From contig CAMYJU010000001.1 of assembly GCA_947258795.1 (NCBI GenBank), forward strand, positions 1 to 64,000: a stretch of DNA of 64,000 nt. Reading direction: 5' to 3'. The notes under the pieces were generated by a model, which had not been told where the DNA came from, made no database searches, and was given only the letters and a program-made list of their open reading frames with translations. Source of the stretch: an uncultured Gammaproteobacteria bacterium. Lineage in GTDB: Bacteria > Pseudomonadota > Gammaproteobacteria > DRJJ01. The position numbers and the translations under genes are program-made. Below, one piece after another: positions 8,540 to 19,753 of this stretch. How positions within the stretch are numbered: position 1 is the first letter of the stretch; each line of letters starts with the position of its first letter.

Positions 8540-10503
8540 TGCCGGCATCCTTTGCTTCACCCGTTTCTGAAACCACGCAACAATGGCTCGGCCAGGATGG
8601 CGAGTTCGCCCGCCATGTACCCGGTTTTGCAGTACGTGATGCACAATTGCACATGGCGTCCGGCGTCGAGCAGGCGCTGGACGAGCACGATACCCTGATC
8701 GTCGAGGCCGGTACCGGAACCGGCAAGACCTTTGCGTACCTGCTGCCGGCGTTGATGTCCGGGCGCAAGGTCATCGTGTCGACCGGTACGCGTAACCTGC
8801 AGGATCAGCTCTATCATCGCGACCTGCCGGTGGTACTGAAGACAGTGGGTCTGGGTGTGCGTACCGCGCTGTTGAAAGGACGTGCCAATTACCTATGTCG
8901 TTATCGCCTCGCCCGCGTGCTGGCAGACGGACGCCTGGGGGACCGCCGACAGGTTCAGGACCTGCAGGTCATCCAGAGCTGGGCCGGTCGTACCCGTCGT
9001 GGCGATATTGCCGAGCTGACCAGCATCCCCGAGAACTCTCCACTATGGCCGATGGTCACGTCGACTGCCGAGAACTGCCTGGGCACCGAGTGTGACGACT
9101 ATGCGCAGTGCCATGTCCTGCATGCGCGCCGGGCGGCACAGGAGTCTGACCTGGTGGTGGTCAATCATCATCTGTTCCTGGCAGACATGGTGCTGCGTGA
9201 GGAAGGTTTTGGCGAGGTCCTGCCCGGTACCGATGCGTATATCATGGACGAGGCCCACCAGTTACCTGAAATCGCCTCAAGTTTCTTTGGCCTGAACCTG
9301 AGCAGCCGGCAGTTGGCTGGACTGGTGCGTGATGTGCGTCTGGAGCATGTACGCGAGGCCGGCGACATGCAAGGGCTGCCAGACAGTGCCAACGTGCTGG
9401 AAAAGGCCGTGCGTGATATCCGCCTGCGTTTTGGTGGCGGCCAGGCAAGACTGAACTGGCCCGATGAATGCGACAGGGACGGTCATCTGCAAGCGATCAG
9501 GGGGCTGACCGATCCACTGGCGCAGCTGGACCAATGGCTGGAGATTGCTGCGCCGCGTTCACGTGGGTTGGACAATGCCTGGCGGCGTTGCAGTGCGATG
9601 CTGGAACGGCTCGGGATACTGACCGGTCAGATCGACGAGGATGTAATCCAGTGGATCGAGGTGCATCGCCACAGTTTTAGTCTGAATCGAACGCAGCTGG
9701 ATATCTCGGCACCGTTTTCGGAATATATGCAGTCACAGAACACCGCCTGGGTATTCACCTCGGCCACCCTGGCTGTTAACGGACAGTTCGATCATTTTGC
9801 CGGGCGGCTCGGTATTGCCGATGCACAGACCGCGGTCTATGACAGTCCGTTCGATTATCAGCACAATGCCCTGTTGTACATGCCCACCGCGATGCCGGAA
9901 CCCTCACAACCGGACTACACACATCGCGTGGTCGCGCTGGCCGAGCAGCTGGTCAATACCAGCAGGGGACGTACCTTTCTGTTGTTCACCAGTCATCGTG
10001 CATTGAAACTGGCTGCGGAAAAGCTCGGTGACCGGATCGACTACCCGGTACTGGTGCAGGGTGAGATGCCGCGTGCGGAACTGGTCAATCGTTTCAGTGA
10101 GCTGGGAAATGCCGTGTTGCTCGGTACCAGCAGTTTCTGGGAAGGGGTGGACGTGCGCGGTTCGGCATTGTCCTGTGTGCTGATCGACAAGTTGCCGTTT
10201 GCGTCGCCGGGTGACCCGGTACTGCAGGCGCGTATCGACCGCATCAAGGCGGCCGGTGGTAACGCGTTTACATCACTACAGTTACCCCAGGCGGTACTGA
10301 GCCTGAAGCAGGGGGTGGGCAGGTTGATACGCGATGTCCATGACCGCGGTGTGCTGGTGTTGTGTGATCCGCGCCTGACCGGTAAATCCTATGGTCGTCT
10401 GTTTCTGAACAGTCTGCCAAAAATGCCGATCACCAGGCAGTTTGAAGATGTAAAACAGTTTTTTGCGAATGAAACACAGACCGATGAAACTGCTTGCGAT
10501 TGA
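8539..10503 (+). CDS. yoaA: ATP-dependent DNA helicase, YoaA/DinG family
   Basis: A 654-residue XPD-like superfamily 2 helicase that unwinds damaged or structured DNA 5' to 3'. Walker A is EAGTGTGKT (56-64) and the DEAH box is at 237-240 (YIMDEAHQL). The four cysteines that ligate the iron-sulfur cluster are Cys120, Cys180, Cys185 and Cys191. The C-terminal helicase motifs include LFTSHRALK, LLGTSSFWEGVDV and QGVGRLIRD (arginine-finger motif VI). The length fits YoaA (about 640) rather than the longer DinG. In E. coli YoaA works with the polymerase III chi subunit in replication-fork repair. The ATG overlaps the upstream stop (TGATG) and the 3' end overlaps tsaB, so this is a tight operon. 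Confidence 0.93.
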   Translation: MPASFASPVSETTQQWLGQDGEFARHVPGFAVRDAQLHMASGVEQALDEHDTLIVEAGTGTGKTFAYLLPALMSGRKVIVSTGTRNLQDQLYHRDLPVVLKTVGLGVRTALLKGRANYLCRYRLARVLADGRLGDRRQVQDLQVIQSWAGRTRRGDIAELTSIPENSPLWPMVTSTAENCLGTECDDYAQCHVLHARRAAQESDLVVVNHHLFLADMVLREEGFGEVLPGTDAYIMDEAHQLPEIASSFFGLNLSSRQLAGLVRDVRLEHVREAGDMQGLPDSANVLEKAVRDIRLRFGGGQARLNWPDECDRDGHLQAIRGLTDPLAQLDQWLEIAAPRSRGLDNAWRRCSAMLERLGILTGQIDEDVIQWIEVHRHSFSLNRTQLDISAPFSEYMQSQNTAWVFTSATLAVNGQFDHFAGRLGIADAQTAVYDSPFDYQHNALLYMPTAMPEPSQPDYTHRVVALAEQLVNTSRGRTFLLFTSHRALKLAAEKLGDRIDYPVLVQGEMPRAELVNRFSELGNAVLLGTSSFWEGVDVRGSALSCVLIDKLPFASPGDPVLQARIDRIKAAGGNAFTSLQLPQAVLSLKQGVGRLIRDVHDRGVLVLCDPRLTGKSYGRLFLNSLPKMPITRQFEDVKQFFANETQTDETACD

Positions 10504-11170
10504 TACCACCCAGGCCGCCTGTTCGGCAGCCGTCTACCATGACGGCGAGATACAGGAACAGTATGTACTGGCACCGCGTGAACATGCGCAGCGGCTGTTA
10601 CCGATGCTGGATAGCGTACTGGCCGAGGCCGGTCTGTCTTTGAGCCAGCTCGATGCGCTGGCCTTTGCCTGCGGGCCGGGCAGCTTCACCGGTCTGCGTA
10701 TCGCGGCCGCTACCACCCAGGGGATTGCGCTGGCTCACGATCTGCCCGTGGTGCCGGTGTCATCGCTGGCCGGCCTGGCCCAGGGGGCATATCGTGAGCA
10801 TGGCTTTCACCGGATCCTGGCCGGCTTTGACGCACGTATGGAAGAGGTCTACTGGGGGGTATACCGTTATAACGATGCCGACACGGTAGTTGAAGCCGTT
10901 GTCGCTGACCAGGTCTGTGCGCCATCACAACTGGTGGCACCGTCGGGGTCAGAGCAATGGCAGGGCGTTGGGGATGCCTGGCAGTCATACCAGGACAGTC
11001 TGCAACAGCATTTTGCCGGCATGATCGACCAGGTCATTCCAAGTAACCGTGCCCTGCATGCGCAGGACATTGCCCGCCTCGCGGTCGTTGCCTATCAACA
11101 AGGGCAGGCCGTGGCCGCGGAACAGGCCCTGCCGGTCTACCTGCGCGACCGGGTCGCGCATCAGTCCTGA
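10484..11170 (+). CDS. tsaB: tRNA t6A biosynthesis protein TsaB
   Basis: A 228-residue ASKHA-fold protein that partners TsaD (with TsaE) to make threonylcarbamoyl-adenosine at position 37 of ANN-decoding tRNAs. The start MKLLAIDTTQAACS is the usual N-terminus of the family, and AFACGPGSFTGLRI carries the conserved GPGSFTGLR motif. I chose this ATG rather than in-frame upstream ones because it begins exactly at the conserved core. It overlaps the yoaA end by 20 bases, so expression is probably coupled; yoaA-tsaB adjacency is common in gammaproteobacteria. It converges on dapE, with a repeat-rich 66-base spacer between them. Confidence 0.93.
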   Translation: MKLLAIDTTQAACSAAVYHDGEIQEQYVLAPREHAQRLLPMLDSVLAEAGLSLSQLDALAFACGPGSFTGLRIAAATTQGIALAHDLPVVPVSSLAGLAQGAYREHGFHRILAGFDARMEEVYWGVYRYNDADTVVEAVVADQVCAPSQLVAPSGSEQWQGVGDAWQSYQDSLQQHFAGMIDQVIPSNRALHAQDIARLAVVAYQQGQAVAAEQALPVYLRDRVAHQS

Positions 11171-11176
11171 GTGTGT

Positions 11177-11220
11177 CAGACATCTGATGTCTGATATCTG
11201 CCATCTGATAAATGCCAGAT
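11177..11220. repeat. Inverted repeats between convergent tsaB and dapE
   Basis: Two back-to-back inverted repeats. CAGACATC-T-GATGTCTG (11177-11193) is a near-continuous 8 bp palindrome. ATCTGcCAT-7-ATGcCAGAT (11196-11220) pairs except for one C-C mismatch. The element ATCTG recurs through the segment. It lies between two genes that converge, so a bidirectional terminator is the simplest reading, but neither strand has a strong T-run. Confidence 0.45.
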
Positions 11221-11236
11221 CTTTATAGCGTGTGCT

Positions 11237-12731
<1,495 letters not shown>

Positions 12732-12736
12732 CTTAT

Positions 12737-13558
12737 TCAGATATCACGCAACAGTTCGTTGATACCGACCTTGCTGCGGGTCTTTTCATCGACCATTTTC
12801 ACAATTACCGCGCAGTACAGGCTGTACTTGCCATCGTCGGAGGGCAGATTGCCGGGAACGACCACGGCACCGGCCGGTACCCGGCCATACAGGATCTCGT
12901 CGGTCAGGCGGTTATAGATGCGTGTGCTCTGTCCGATATAGACGCCCATCGAAATCACTGCACCCTGTTCGACGATCACGCCTTCGACGACTTCCGAGCG
13001 GGCGCCAATGAAGCAGTTGTCTTCGATGATGGTCGGGCTGGCCTGCAACGGTTCCAGTACCCCGCCGATTCCGACGCCACCGGACAGGTGCACATTCTTG
13101 CCGATCTGTGCGCAGGAGCCGACTGTTGCCCAGGTATCGACCATGGTACCACTGTCGACATAGGCGCCGATGTTGACATAGGACGGCATCAGTACCGTGC
13201 CGGGTGCGATATAGGAACCCTTGCGCGCCGTCGCCGGGGGTACCACGCGCACACCGCCATCGCGGAAATCGCGCGAGTTACTATCGGCGTACTTGGACGG
13301 CACCTTGTCATAATAATTGGTAAAACCGCCTTTCATGAAATCATTGTCTTCGATACGGAAGTACAGCAACACGGCCTTCTTCAGCCATTCATTCACGACC
13401 CAGTTGCCTTCGATCTTCTCGGCAACACGTGCCATGCCGCTGTCGAGCTGGTCGATGCTTTCGAGGACGGCTTCCTTGACCTGCGTGTCGACATTGCGCG
13501 GGGTGATTTCGGCGCGATTTTCAAAGGCGGATTCAATAATGGACTGCAGGTCTGACAT
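12737..13558 (-). CDS. dapD: Tetrahydrodipicolinate N-succinyltransferase
   Basis: A 273-residue trimeric left-handed beta-helix acyltransferase. It transfers succinyl from succinyl-CoA to tetrahydrodipicolinate, the step before DapC. Length and ends match the E. coli enzyme. The hexapeptide-repeat helix covers about residues 105-235 ([30 protein letters not shown]). A strong ribosome site (GAGGG, 6-7 bases before ATG) supports the start. It lies between dapC (60 bases upstream) and yffB (5 bases downstream), all on one strand. Confidence 0.97.
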   Translation of the reverse strand: MSDLQSIIESAFENRAEITPRNVDTQVKEAVLESIDQLDSGMARVAEKIEGNWVVNEWLKKAVLLYFRIEDNDFMKGGFTNYYDKVPSKYADSNSRDFRDGGVRVVPPATARKGSYIAPGTVLMPSYVNIGAYVDSGTMVDTWATVGSCAQIGKNVHLSGGVGIGGVLEPLQASPTIIEDNCFIGARSEVVEGVIVEQGAVISMGVYIGQSTRIYNRLTDEILYGRVPAGAVVVPGNLPSDDGKYSLYCAVIVKMVDEKTRSKVGINELLRDI

Positions 13559-13618
13559 GATTTTCCCTCTGTTTTTTCAATACATAGCTGGATGGCTATT
13601 CTAATGGACTGGGCTGTA

Positions 13619-14818
13619 CTAGGCCAGTTGTTCTGTGTATCGTCGAATTCGCTTGGCTGCGTCGACACATTCATCCAGCGGCGCGACCAGTGCCATACGT
13701 ACCCGGTTCTGGCCCGGGTTGCCGCCAGCGGTGTCACGCGACAGGAAGCTGCCGGGCAGTACGGTGACATTTTCGCTGCCGTACAGGCCACGGGCAAAGT
13801 CGGTGTCGGCAATCGGAGTCTGTACCCACAAATAGAAACCGGCATCGGGTGACTGTAGTGGCAGTACCGGGCTCAGGATGTCGATCACCGCTTCAAACTT
13901 GGCGCGGTACAGTTCGCGGTTGGCCTGCACATGCTTTTCGTCCTGCCAGGCGCGGATGCTGGCAGCCTGCACGAATGGCGCCATCGCGCAGCCGTGGTAG
14001 GTGCGATAGAGCAGGAATTTTTCGATTAGCCGGGCATCACCGGCGACAAAGCCGGAGCGCAGGCCCGGCAGGTTGGAGCGCTTGGACAGGCTGTGGAATA
14101 CCAGGCAGCGGCTGAAATCATGGCGTCCGCTTGCAGCGGCGGCCTGTAACAGGCCCGGTGGTGGCCGGTTTTCATCCGGATAGATCTCGCTATAACACTC
14201 GTCGGAAACGATCACAAAATCGTGCCGATCAGCGAGTTCGATCAGTTTGAGCATGCCGTCGACCGGCATCACCGCACCACTGGGATTGCCCGGGCTGCAT
14301 AGATAGAACAGCTGGCAGCGTTGCCAGATCTGATCAGGTATGGCATCCAGGTCGGGCAGGAATCCGGTTTCCGCGTTGGTATTGCAGTACCAGGGCTCGG
14401 CACCGGCCAGGATCGCGGCCCCCTCATAGATCTGGTAGAACGGGTTCGGCATAATCACCAGCGGTTCGCGCGCACGGTCTACCAGGCATTGGGCGACCGC
14501 AAACAGGGCCTCGCGGGTGCCGTTGACCGGCAACACATGGGCATCGGCGGACAATGCCGTATCCTGTAACGCGAAGCGTTGCTTCAGCCAGGTGCTGATC
14601 GCCTCGCGCAGGCTGTCACTGCCGCGGGTCAGCGGGTAGCTGGACAGGCCATGCAGATGGCTGATCAGTTCCTCGGCCACAAATGAGGGTGCGGGATGCC
14701 CGGGTTCGCCGATCGACAGGGCAATATGTTCCCGATCGGCAGGCGGGTGGGTGCCGGCCTTGAGTTGTCTGAGTTTTTCAAACGGGTAGGGATGTAAATT
14801 GTCCAGGTCAGGATTCAT
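13619..14818 (-). CDS. dapC: Succinyldiaminopimelate transaminase
   Basis: A 399-residue fold-type I PLP aminotransferase. It converts N-succinyl-2-amino-6-ketopimelate to N-succinyl-diaminopimelate with glutamate. The PLP lysine lies in HSLSKRSNLPGLRSGF, the cofactor-binding Asp/Tyr region in FVIVSDECYSEIY, and the substrate-binding arginine in NRVRMALVAP. The N-terminus MNPDLDNLHPYPFEKLRQL is characteristic of proteobacterial DapC. It is the first gene of the dapC-dapD-yffB-dapE run, so the succinylase route is encoded nearly complete here. The upstream neighbour is divergent. Confidence 0.93.
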   Translation of the reverse strand: MNPDLDNLHPYPFEKLRQLKAGTHPPADREHIALSIGEPGHPAPSFVAEELISHLHGLSSYPLTRGSDSLREAISTWLKQRFALQDTALSADAHVLPVNGTREALFAVAQCLVDRAREPLVIMPNPFYQIYEGAAILAGAEPWYCNTNAETGFLPDLDAIPDQIWQRCQLFYLCSPGNPSGAVMPVDGMLKLIELADRHDFVIVSDECYSEIYPDENRPPPGLLQAAAASGRHDFSRCLVFHSLSKRSNLPGLRSGFVAGDARLIEKFLLYRTYHGCAMAPFVQAASIRAWQDEKHVQANRELYRAKFEAVIDILSPVLPLQSPDAGFYLWVQTPIADTDFARGLYGSENVTVLPGSFLSRDTAGGNPGQNRVRMALVAPLDECVDAAKRIRRYTEQLA

Positions 14819-14900
14819 ACGGCGGCCAGTGTGTGTTTGCGTGATATGCTAGTCGTCAAAATCAGGCAGTATAACAAAGGCATCGACCAGATTGGACACC

Positions 14901-15779
14901 ATGGACCCTAAATCAACGACCGTACTCCCGGTGCTCAGCCTGCTGGTGGCCGCGACCATGTGGGGCCTGTTCTGGTATCCGTTGCGTTACATGGAAAGCC
15001 ACGGCCTGTCCGGTGCCTGGGCCAGTCTGCTGATGTACACCGGTGCGCTGGTACTGGCCCTGCCATGGTTGCGGCGGTCATGGCCCGATTTGCGCAACTG
15101 GCCGGTACAGATGGCAATCGTGGCGCTGGCAACCGGCTGGACCAATGTCAGTTTTATCGTAGCGGTGATCAACGGCGAAGTGGTCAGGGTTATCCTGCTG
15201 TTTTACCTGTCACCACTGTGGACCGTGATTCTGGGTTGCTGGCTGCTCGGCGAGCGCCTGGATGCCGCCGCGGTGCTGATGCTGGTGCTGTCCATCGGTG
15301 GTGCGATGATTGTGTTATGGGACCCGAGCATCGGTGTGCCATGGCCCGGATCGGTGGCAGACTGGCTGGCGATTTCGTCCGGTATGACATTCGCGCTGGC
15401 CAATGTCAAACTGCGCAGCCTGCACCAGGCCACCCTGTACAGCAAGACCCTGATGTCATGGCTGGGTGTGGTGGTGGTTGCAGCGGTCTGGGTGCTGGCC
15501 ATCGATTACCGGTTGCCGGTGGTCGAATCTGATATCCTGTGGTTTGCGGCCGTGTTCGGAGTGATCATTGCGATTGTAACCCTGTCAGTCGTGTACGGGG
15601 TTTCGCACATGCCGGTACACCGCTCGGCGGTAATCATGCTGTTCGAGATCCTGGTCGGTGCGGTATCGGCACAGATCCTGACGAATGAAATCCTGCACTG
15701 GTATGAATGGCTGGGCGGGGCACTGATTGTGATCGCGGCGGTGATTGCGGCCTACGACCATATGAATGACAAAACATGA
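14901..15779 (+). CDS. DMT-superfamily transporter (EamA family)
   Basis: A 292-residue inner-membrane protein with about ten predicted helices arranged as two EamA repeats (roughly 12-145 and 155-285). It begins MDPKSTTVLPVLSLLVAATMWG. The conserved Glu in LLGERL and the small-residue-rich helix ends are typical of drug/metabolite exporters. The substrate cannot be deduced. The frame also opens with a TTG nine bases upstream; I prefer this ATG. Its stop overlaps the next gene as ATGA, so it is probably co-translated with the VOC protein. It is divergent from dapC. Confidence 0.88.
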   Translation: MDPKSTTVLPVLSLLVAATMWGLFWYPLRYMESHGLSGAWASLLMYTGALVLALPWLRRSWPDLRNWPVQMAIVALATGWTNVSFIVAVINGEVVRVILLFYLSPLWTVILGCWLLGERLDAAAVLMLVLSIGGAMIVLWDPSIGVPWPGSVADWLAISSGMTFALANVKLRSLHQATLYSKTLMSWLGVVVVAAVWVLAIDYRLPVVESDILWFAAVFGVIIAIVTLSVVYGVSHMPVHRSAVIMLFEILVGAVSAQILTNEILHWYEWLGGALIVIAAVIAAYDHMNDKT

Positions 15780-16153
15780 GTGAGATTTCCAATATACATC
15801 ATTGCAGTCTGCTGGTTAGTGATACCGGGCGGGCGTTGGATTTCTATCAGGGGGTGTTGGGTTTGACGGTGAACCCGGACCGTCCTGACCTGGGTTACCC
15901 TGGCGCCTGGTTGGATATTGGAGACATGCAGATTCACTTGCTGGAACTGCCGAATCCTGATCCGGTGACCGGTCGACCGGACCATGGTGGCCGCGACCGT
16001 CATCTGGCGCTGACGGTTAATAATGTCGATAAACTGAAGTCGGCGCTGGACCAGGCGGGATTGAACTATACACTGAGCCGCTCCGGGCGCAGCGCGTTGT
16101 TCTGTCGCGACCCGGATGGCAATGCGCTGGAGTTTATAGAAAGCACGCGTTAG
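15776..16153 (+). CDS. VOC-family (glyoxalase-like) protein
   Basis: A 125-residue single-domain vicinal-oxygen-chelate protein made of two beta-alpha-beta-beta-beta units. Possible metal ligands are His8/His9 (NIHHCSLLV), His55 (MQIHLLEL), a His in DRHLALTV and the C-terminal Glu in GNALEFIE. The pattern resembles small glyoxalase/fosfomycin-resistance-type enzymes, but the substrate is unknown. The ATG overlaps the transporter stop (ATGA), suggesting the two handle the same compound (inference). It ends 16 bases before the convergent glnD stop; no terminator is visible in between. Confidence 0.88.
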   Translation: MSEISNIHHCSLLVSDTGRALDFYQGVLGLTVNPDRPDLGYPGAWLDIGDMQIHLLELPNPDPVTGRPDHGGRDRHLALTVNNVDKLKSALDQAGLNYTLSRSGRSALFCRDPDGNALEFIESTR

Positions 16154-16169
16154 GGTTTGTATTCTGCGA

Positions 16170-18812
16170 TCACCGGGCTCGGTTATCCAGTTTATCCATA
16201 ATCGTGTCACGCAGGGCATCCAGCTGGTGCTGGTCAGTCAATGGCTGGTTTTTCATGTCGGTGATATCGAAGCTGTCTTCGGCCTGTGCACCGATGGTGG
16301 CAATGCGGGCGTTCTGTAGCAGTATGTGTTCCGCCATAAAGGCCTGACCGATGCCGGACAGAATGCCGGTGCGATCACGGGTGTTCACGGTCATGATAGT
16401 ACGTTCGTTATGTTCGTCCTGTGTGAACGTCACCGTGGTCGGGATATCGAAATGCTTGATCCGTCTGGGTATATGCCGTGCGATATTGACCGGTTCGTTG
16501 TCGACTTTATGCAGGCCGTCGTACAGGTGTTTTTGTATCGCATCCATGCGGTCCTGGCCCTGGATAATGCCGCCGTTTTCTTCCAGTACCTGGAAACTGT
16601 CCAGTGAATGCTTGCGCGAGGTCAGCACGATCCTGGCACCGACTACGTTCAGGCCCTCGTTTTCTATCAGGGCCGTGACGGCCGCAAACTGGTGATCCTT
16701 GACCGGACCATAGATCAGGATGTCGGTGCTGCCACGTTTGCGTGACGGGCGCAGGGACACCAGTGGTAATTCGTCCGTACTTGACTGTACAACATTCTGT
16801 GTATGCCAGGCAATGACCTCGGCATGATGGGACAGGAAGTAATCATCCGGCAGGTCCTGCCAGAATGTTTCTGCCTGTTCGATAGTAGTATTTTCCTTTA
16901 TCAATAGTGTAATGGCCTGTTCGCGGACTTTGGCTATTTGTTGCCTGTCACCCGCCTGTTTATCTGTGCCCTGTGTTAACAGACGCTTGCTGGAGTTATA
17001 AAGCTGTCTTAGCAAGGCATCTTTCCAGCTGTTCCAGCTCGCGGGGTTGGTCGCGCGCATATCGGCAACCGTGAGCAGATAGAGGTAATCCAGTCGTAGC
17101 AGGCTTTTCACCTGGTCGGTAAATTCACGCACCACTTCCGGATCACTGATGTCGCGTCTTTGAGCGGTAACTGACATTATCAGGTGTGATTTGACCAGCC
17201 ACGCGACCAGACCTGCATCCTGTCTATCAATGTTATGGGCCGTACAGAAGTTATAGGCATCCTGTGCGCCGAGTTCAGAGTGGTCACCACCACGACCCTT
17301 CGCAATGTCATGGAACAGACCGGCCAGGTAGAGTAATTCAGGTTTGGGCAGGTTGTTGATCAGACTGGAACACAACGGGAACTCGTCTTTGTACTCCGCT
17401 ACTGTGAAACGTCGCATATTGCGGATTACAAACAGGGTATGCTCGTCCACGGTATAGACATGGAACAGGTCGTACTGCATACGTCCGACGATATTTGCAA
17501 ACACCGGCATGTAGGCTGCCAGTATGCCATAGCGGTTCATACGACGCAGTTCATGTGTAAGCCCTTCGGGTTGTCTGAACAGTTCGATAAATAACTGTTT
17601 GGCCTTAGGGTCCTGCAGGAAGTCCTTGTTGATCAGATGCCTGGCCGAACGCGCCAGACGGATGGTGCCGGCACGCACACCTTTCAGTTCAGGATTGCCG
17701 GACATGATCAGAAACATTTCCAGCAATGCGGTGGGCTGTTGCTGGAACACCTGATCAGAGGTGACCTCCAGAAACCCCATTCTGGTCTGGAAGCGGTCGT
17801 TTACGGTAACCGGGTTGCCGGTCTGGCCATGCATCAGGATTTCCTCCTGGAATAGCTGTAACAGCATTTCATTCAGTCTTTCCAGCTCCATCACTGTGCG
17901 GTAGTAATGCTGCATGAACTGTTCGATGGCCAGGTTGTTGGCACCATCCTGATAGCCAAACTCGGTGGCCAGTGCACGCTGGTGATCAAACAACAGGCGG
18001 TCTTCACGTCGACCGGTCAGCTTGTGCAGTGCAAAACGGATACGCCAGAGCAGGTTCTGGCCCTCGATCAGGGTGTGGTATTCCGCTTCGGTCAGAAAGT
18101 CGTGCTCGACCAGGCTGTACAGGGTGGCTGTCTGGAAGTGACGCTTGGCCACCCAGCCGATCACCTGGATATCACGCAGCCCACCCGGTGATTCCTTGAT
18201 ATTGGGTTCCAGGTTGTAGGCCGTGTCATGGAACTTGTGGTAGCGTTGTTTCTGTTCGTCCCACTTGGCCTGGAAGAATTGATCGCTGGGCCAGAAGCGG
18301 TCCGGTCCGGTGACCTGTTTCATCTGCTCGAACAGTTTTTCAGGGCCATATAACAGGCGTGATTCGATCAGGTTGGTCTGAACCGTGATGTCCTTTTCCG
18401 CTTCGGTTGCACAGTCCTGGACGCTGCGTACACTGTGCCCGATATCCAGGCCTATATCCCAGAGGAAGGTCAGTACTGCCTGGATATGATCGTCCAGGGA
18501 CCGGTTATCGGCATCGGCCAGTAATATCATCAGGTCGATATCCGAAGCCGGATGCAGTTCTCCACGGCCATAGCCACCTACCGCTATTAGGGCGATATTG
18601 TCGGCATCCGTTGGAATATATTCAGACCAGGCCATGCGCAGGACATGGTCAATAAAACCGGCACGGGATTGAACCAGCTCTTCAATTGGCTGGTTGTCCG
18701 CAAAGGCCTGGTTTTGCAGTTCATCAAATTGTGCCAGGACCTTCTTGTAGCGAGGGACCATCGGGTCACTGCCATCAAGCTCATTGAGCAGCGTATTGGG
18801 TAGTAAATGCAT
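16170..18812 (-). CDS. glnD: Bifunctional PII uridylyltransferase / uridylyl-removing enzyme
   Basis: An 880-residue nitrogen sensor that uridylylates PII proteins when glutamine is low and removes UMP when it is high. The nucleotidyltransferase motif GGYGRGELHPASDIDL lies at 79-94. The HD hydrolase domain has His501-Asp502 (LFHDIAKGRGGDHSELG). Two ACT domains fill the C-terminus (about 690-770 and 805-878; NTRDRTGILSGIGQAF), where glutamine is sensed. All parts needed for both activities are intact, and the length is normal for the family. It lies 18 bases downstream of map on the same strand, the usual map-glnD order. Confidence 0.96.
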   Translation of the reverse strand: MHLLPNTLLNELDGSDPMVPRYKKVLAQFDELQNQAFADNQPIEELVQSRAGFIDHVLRMAWSEYIPTDADNIALIAVGGYGRGELHPASDIDLMILLADADNRSLDDHIQAVLTFLWDIGLDIGHSVRSVQDCATEAEKDITVQTNLIESRLLYGPEKLFEQMKQVTGPDRFWPSDQFFQAKWDEQKQRYHKFHDTAYNLEPNIKESPGGLRDIQVIGWVAKRHFQTATLYSLVEHDFLTEAEYHTLIEGQNLLWRIRFALHKLTGRREDRLLFDHQRALATEFGYQDGANNLAIEQFMQHYYRTVMELERLNEMLLQLFQEEILMHGQTGNPVTVNDRFQTRMGFLEVTSDQVFQQQPTALLEMFLIMSGNPELKGVRAGTIRLARSARHLINKDFLQDPKAKQLFIELFRQPEGLTHELRRMNRYGILAAYMPVFANIVGRMQYDLFHVYTVDEHTLFVIRNMRRFTVAEYKDEFPLCSSLINNLPKPELLYLAGLFHDIAKGRGGDHSELGAQDAYNFCTAHNIDRQDAGLVAWLVKSHLIMSVTAQRRDISDPEVVREFTDQVKSLLRLDYLYLLTVADMRATNPASWNSWKDALLRQLYNSSKRLLTQGTDKQAGDRQQIAKVREQAITLLIKENTTIEQAETFWQDLPDDYFLSHHAEVIAWHTQNVVQSSTDELPLVSLRPSRKRGSTDILIYGPVKDHQFAAVTALIENEGLNVVGARIVLTSRKHSLDSFQVLEENGGIIQGQDRMDAIQKHLYDGLHKVDNEPVNIARHIPRRIKHFDIPTTVTFTQDEHNERTIMTVNTRDRTGILSGIGQAFMAEHILLQNARIATIGAQAEDSFDITDMKNQPLTDQHQLDALRDTIMDKLDNRAR

Positions 18813-18830
18813 AAACAGGTATCGCTATGT

Positions 18831-19604
18831 TCAAGAAAAGGGTTCTTCTTCCGTGCGTTTGGTTAATACCTCGTGTCCGGTATCTGTCACCAGAATGGTA
18901 TGTTCCCACTGTGCTGATAGTTTGCGGTCCCTGGTCACCACGGTCCATTTGTCGCCCAGTACCTTGATCGCGGCCTTGCCGGCATTGACCATGGGTTCAA
19001 TGGTGAAGGTCATACCTGCCTGTAGTTCAACGCCGGTACCGGCCTTGCCATAGTGCAGCACCTGCGGGTCTTCATGGAACTCGCGACCGATACCGTGGCC
19101 GCAATATTCACGCACCACTGAAAAGTTTCTTGATTCAGCAATGGTCTGGATACGATGCCCGATATCACCCAGGTGCGCACCGGGGGCAACCAGTTCGATA
19201 CCGGCGCGCAGACAATCGTAACTGGTATCAATCAGTCGTTGGGCCATACGGCCTGTCTTGCCAACCACGAACATCTTGCTGGTATCGCCATGGAAACCGT
19301 CCTTGATCACCGTTATGTCGATATTGACGATATCACCATGCTTGAGCTTCTTGTCCCCCGGGATACCGTGGCAGACCTGGTGGTTGACCGAGGTGCAGAT
19401 GGATTTCGGAAAACCGTGGTAATTCAGTGGTGCCGGGATGGCCTGTTGATGATTGACGATATGGTCATGGCAGATCTGGTCCAGTTTGTCGGTGGTGACA
19501 CCCGGTTTGACGTGTTCCCCGATCATTTCCAGAACCTCTGCCGCCAGACGCCCGGCTACCCGCATTTTCTCGATTTCGTCCGCTGTCTTGATGGTGATTC
19601 CCAT
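18831..19604 (-). CDS. map: Methionine aminopeptidase, type I
   Basis: A 257-residue enzyme that removes the initiator methionine co-translationally. The pita-bread metal ligands are visible: His in NYHGFPKS, Asp pair in VNIDITVI and GDTSKMF, His in YCGHGIGREFHEDP, Glu in TIEPM and the final Glu in QWEHTILVTD. Length and ends match E. coli Map. An AAGGT ribosome site precedes the start. It is divergent from rpsB across a 245-base control region, a conserved map/rpsB arrangement. Confidence 0.96.
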   Translation of the reverse strand: MGITIKTADEIEKMRVAGRLAAEVLEMIGEHVKPGVTTDKLDQICHDHIVNHQQAIPAPLNYHGFPKSICTSVNHQVCHGIPGDKKLKHGDIVNIDITVIKDGFHGDTSKMFVVGKTGRMAQRLIDTSYDCLRAGIELVAPGAHLGDIGHRIQTIAESRNFSVVREYCGHGIGREFHEDPQVLHYGKAGTGVELQAGMTFTIEPMVNAGKAAIKVLGDKWTVVTRDRKLSAQWEHTILVTDTGHEVLTKRTEEEPFS

Positions 19605-19686
19605 AGTTACCTTAGTTAATTACTCAGTTATTTTGCTGGATTTCGCTGTATGATAAACCAGTTTGGCCACATTTTGCCTGATTTTA

Positions 19687-19715
19687 TTGTTGAACAGGCC
19701 CGGATATGGTATAAA
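19687..19715 (+). promoter_or_regulatory. Probable sigma-70 promoter of rpsB-tsf
   Basis: A -35-like TTGTTG (19687-19692), a 17-base spacer and TATAAA (19710-19715) preceded by TGG, giving an extended -10. A GC-rich discriminator (CGCGCGCG) follows directly, a feature of stringently controlled ribosomal-protein promoters. It lies about 135 bases upstream of rpsB. Confidence 0.65.
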
Positions 19716-19753
19716 TCGCGCGCGTTTTTCGCAAATTCACGCATGTGTCGGCA

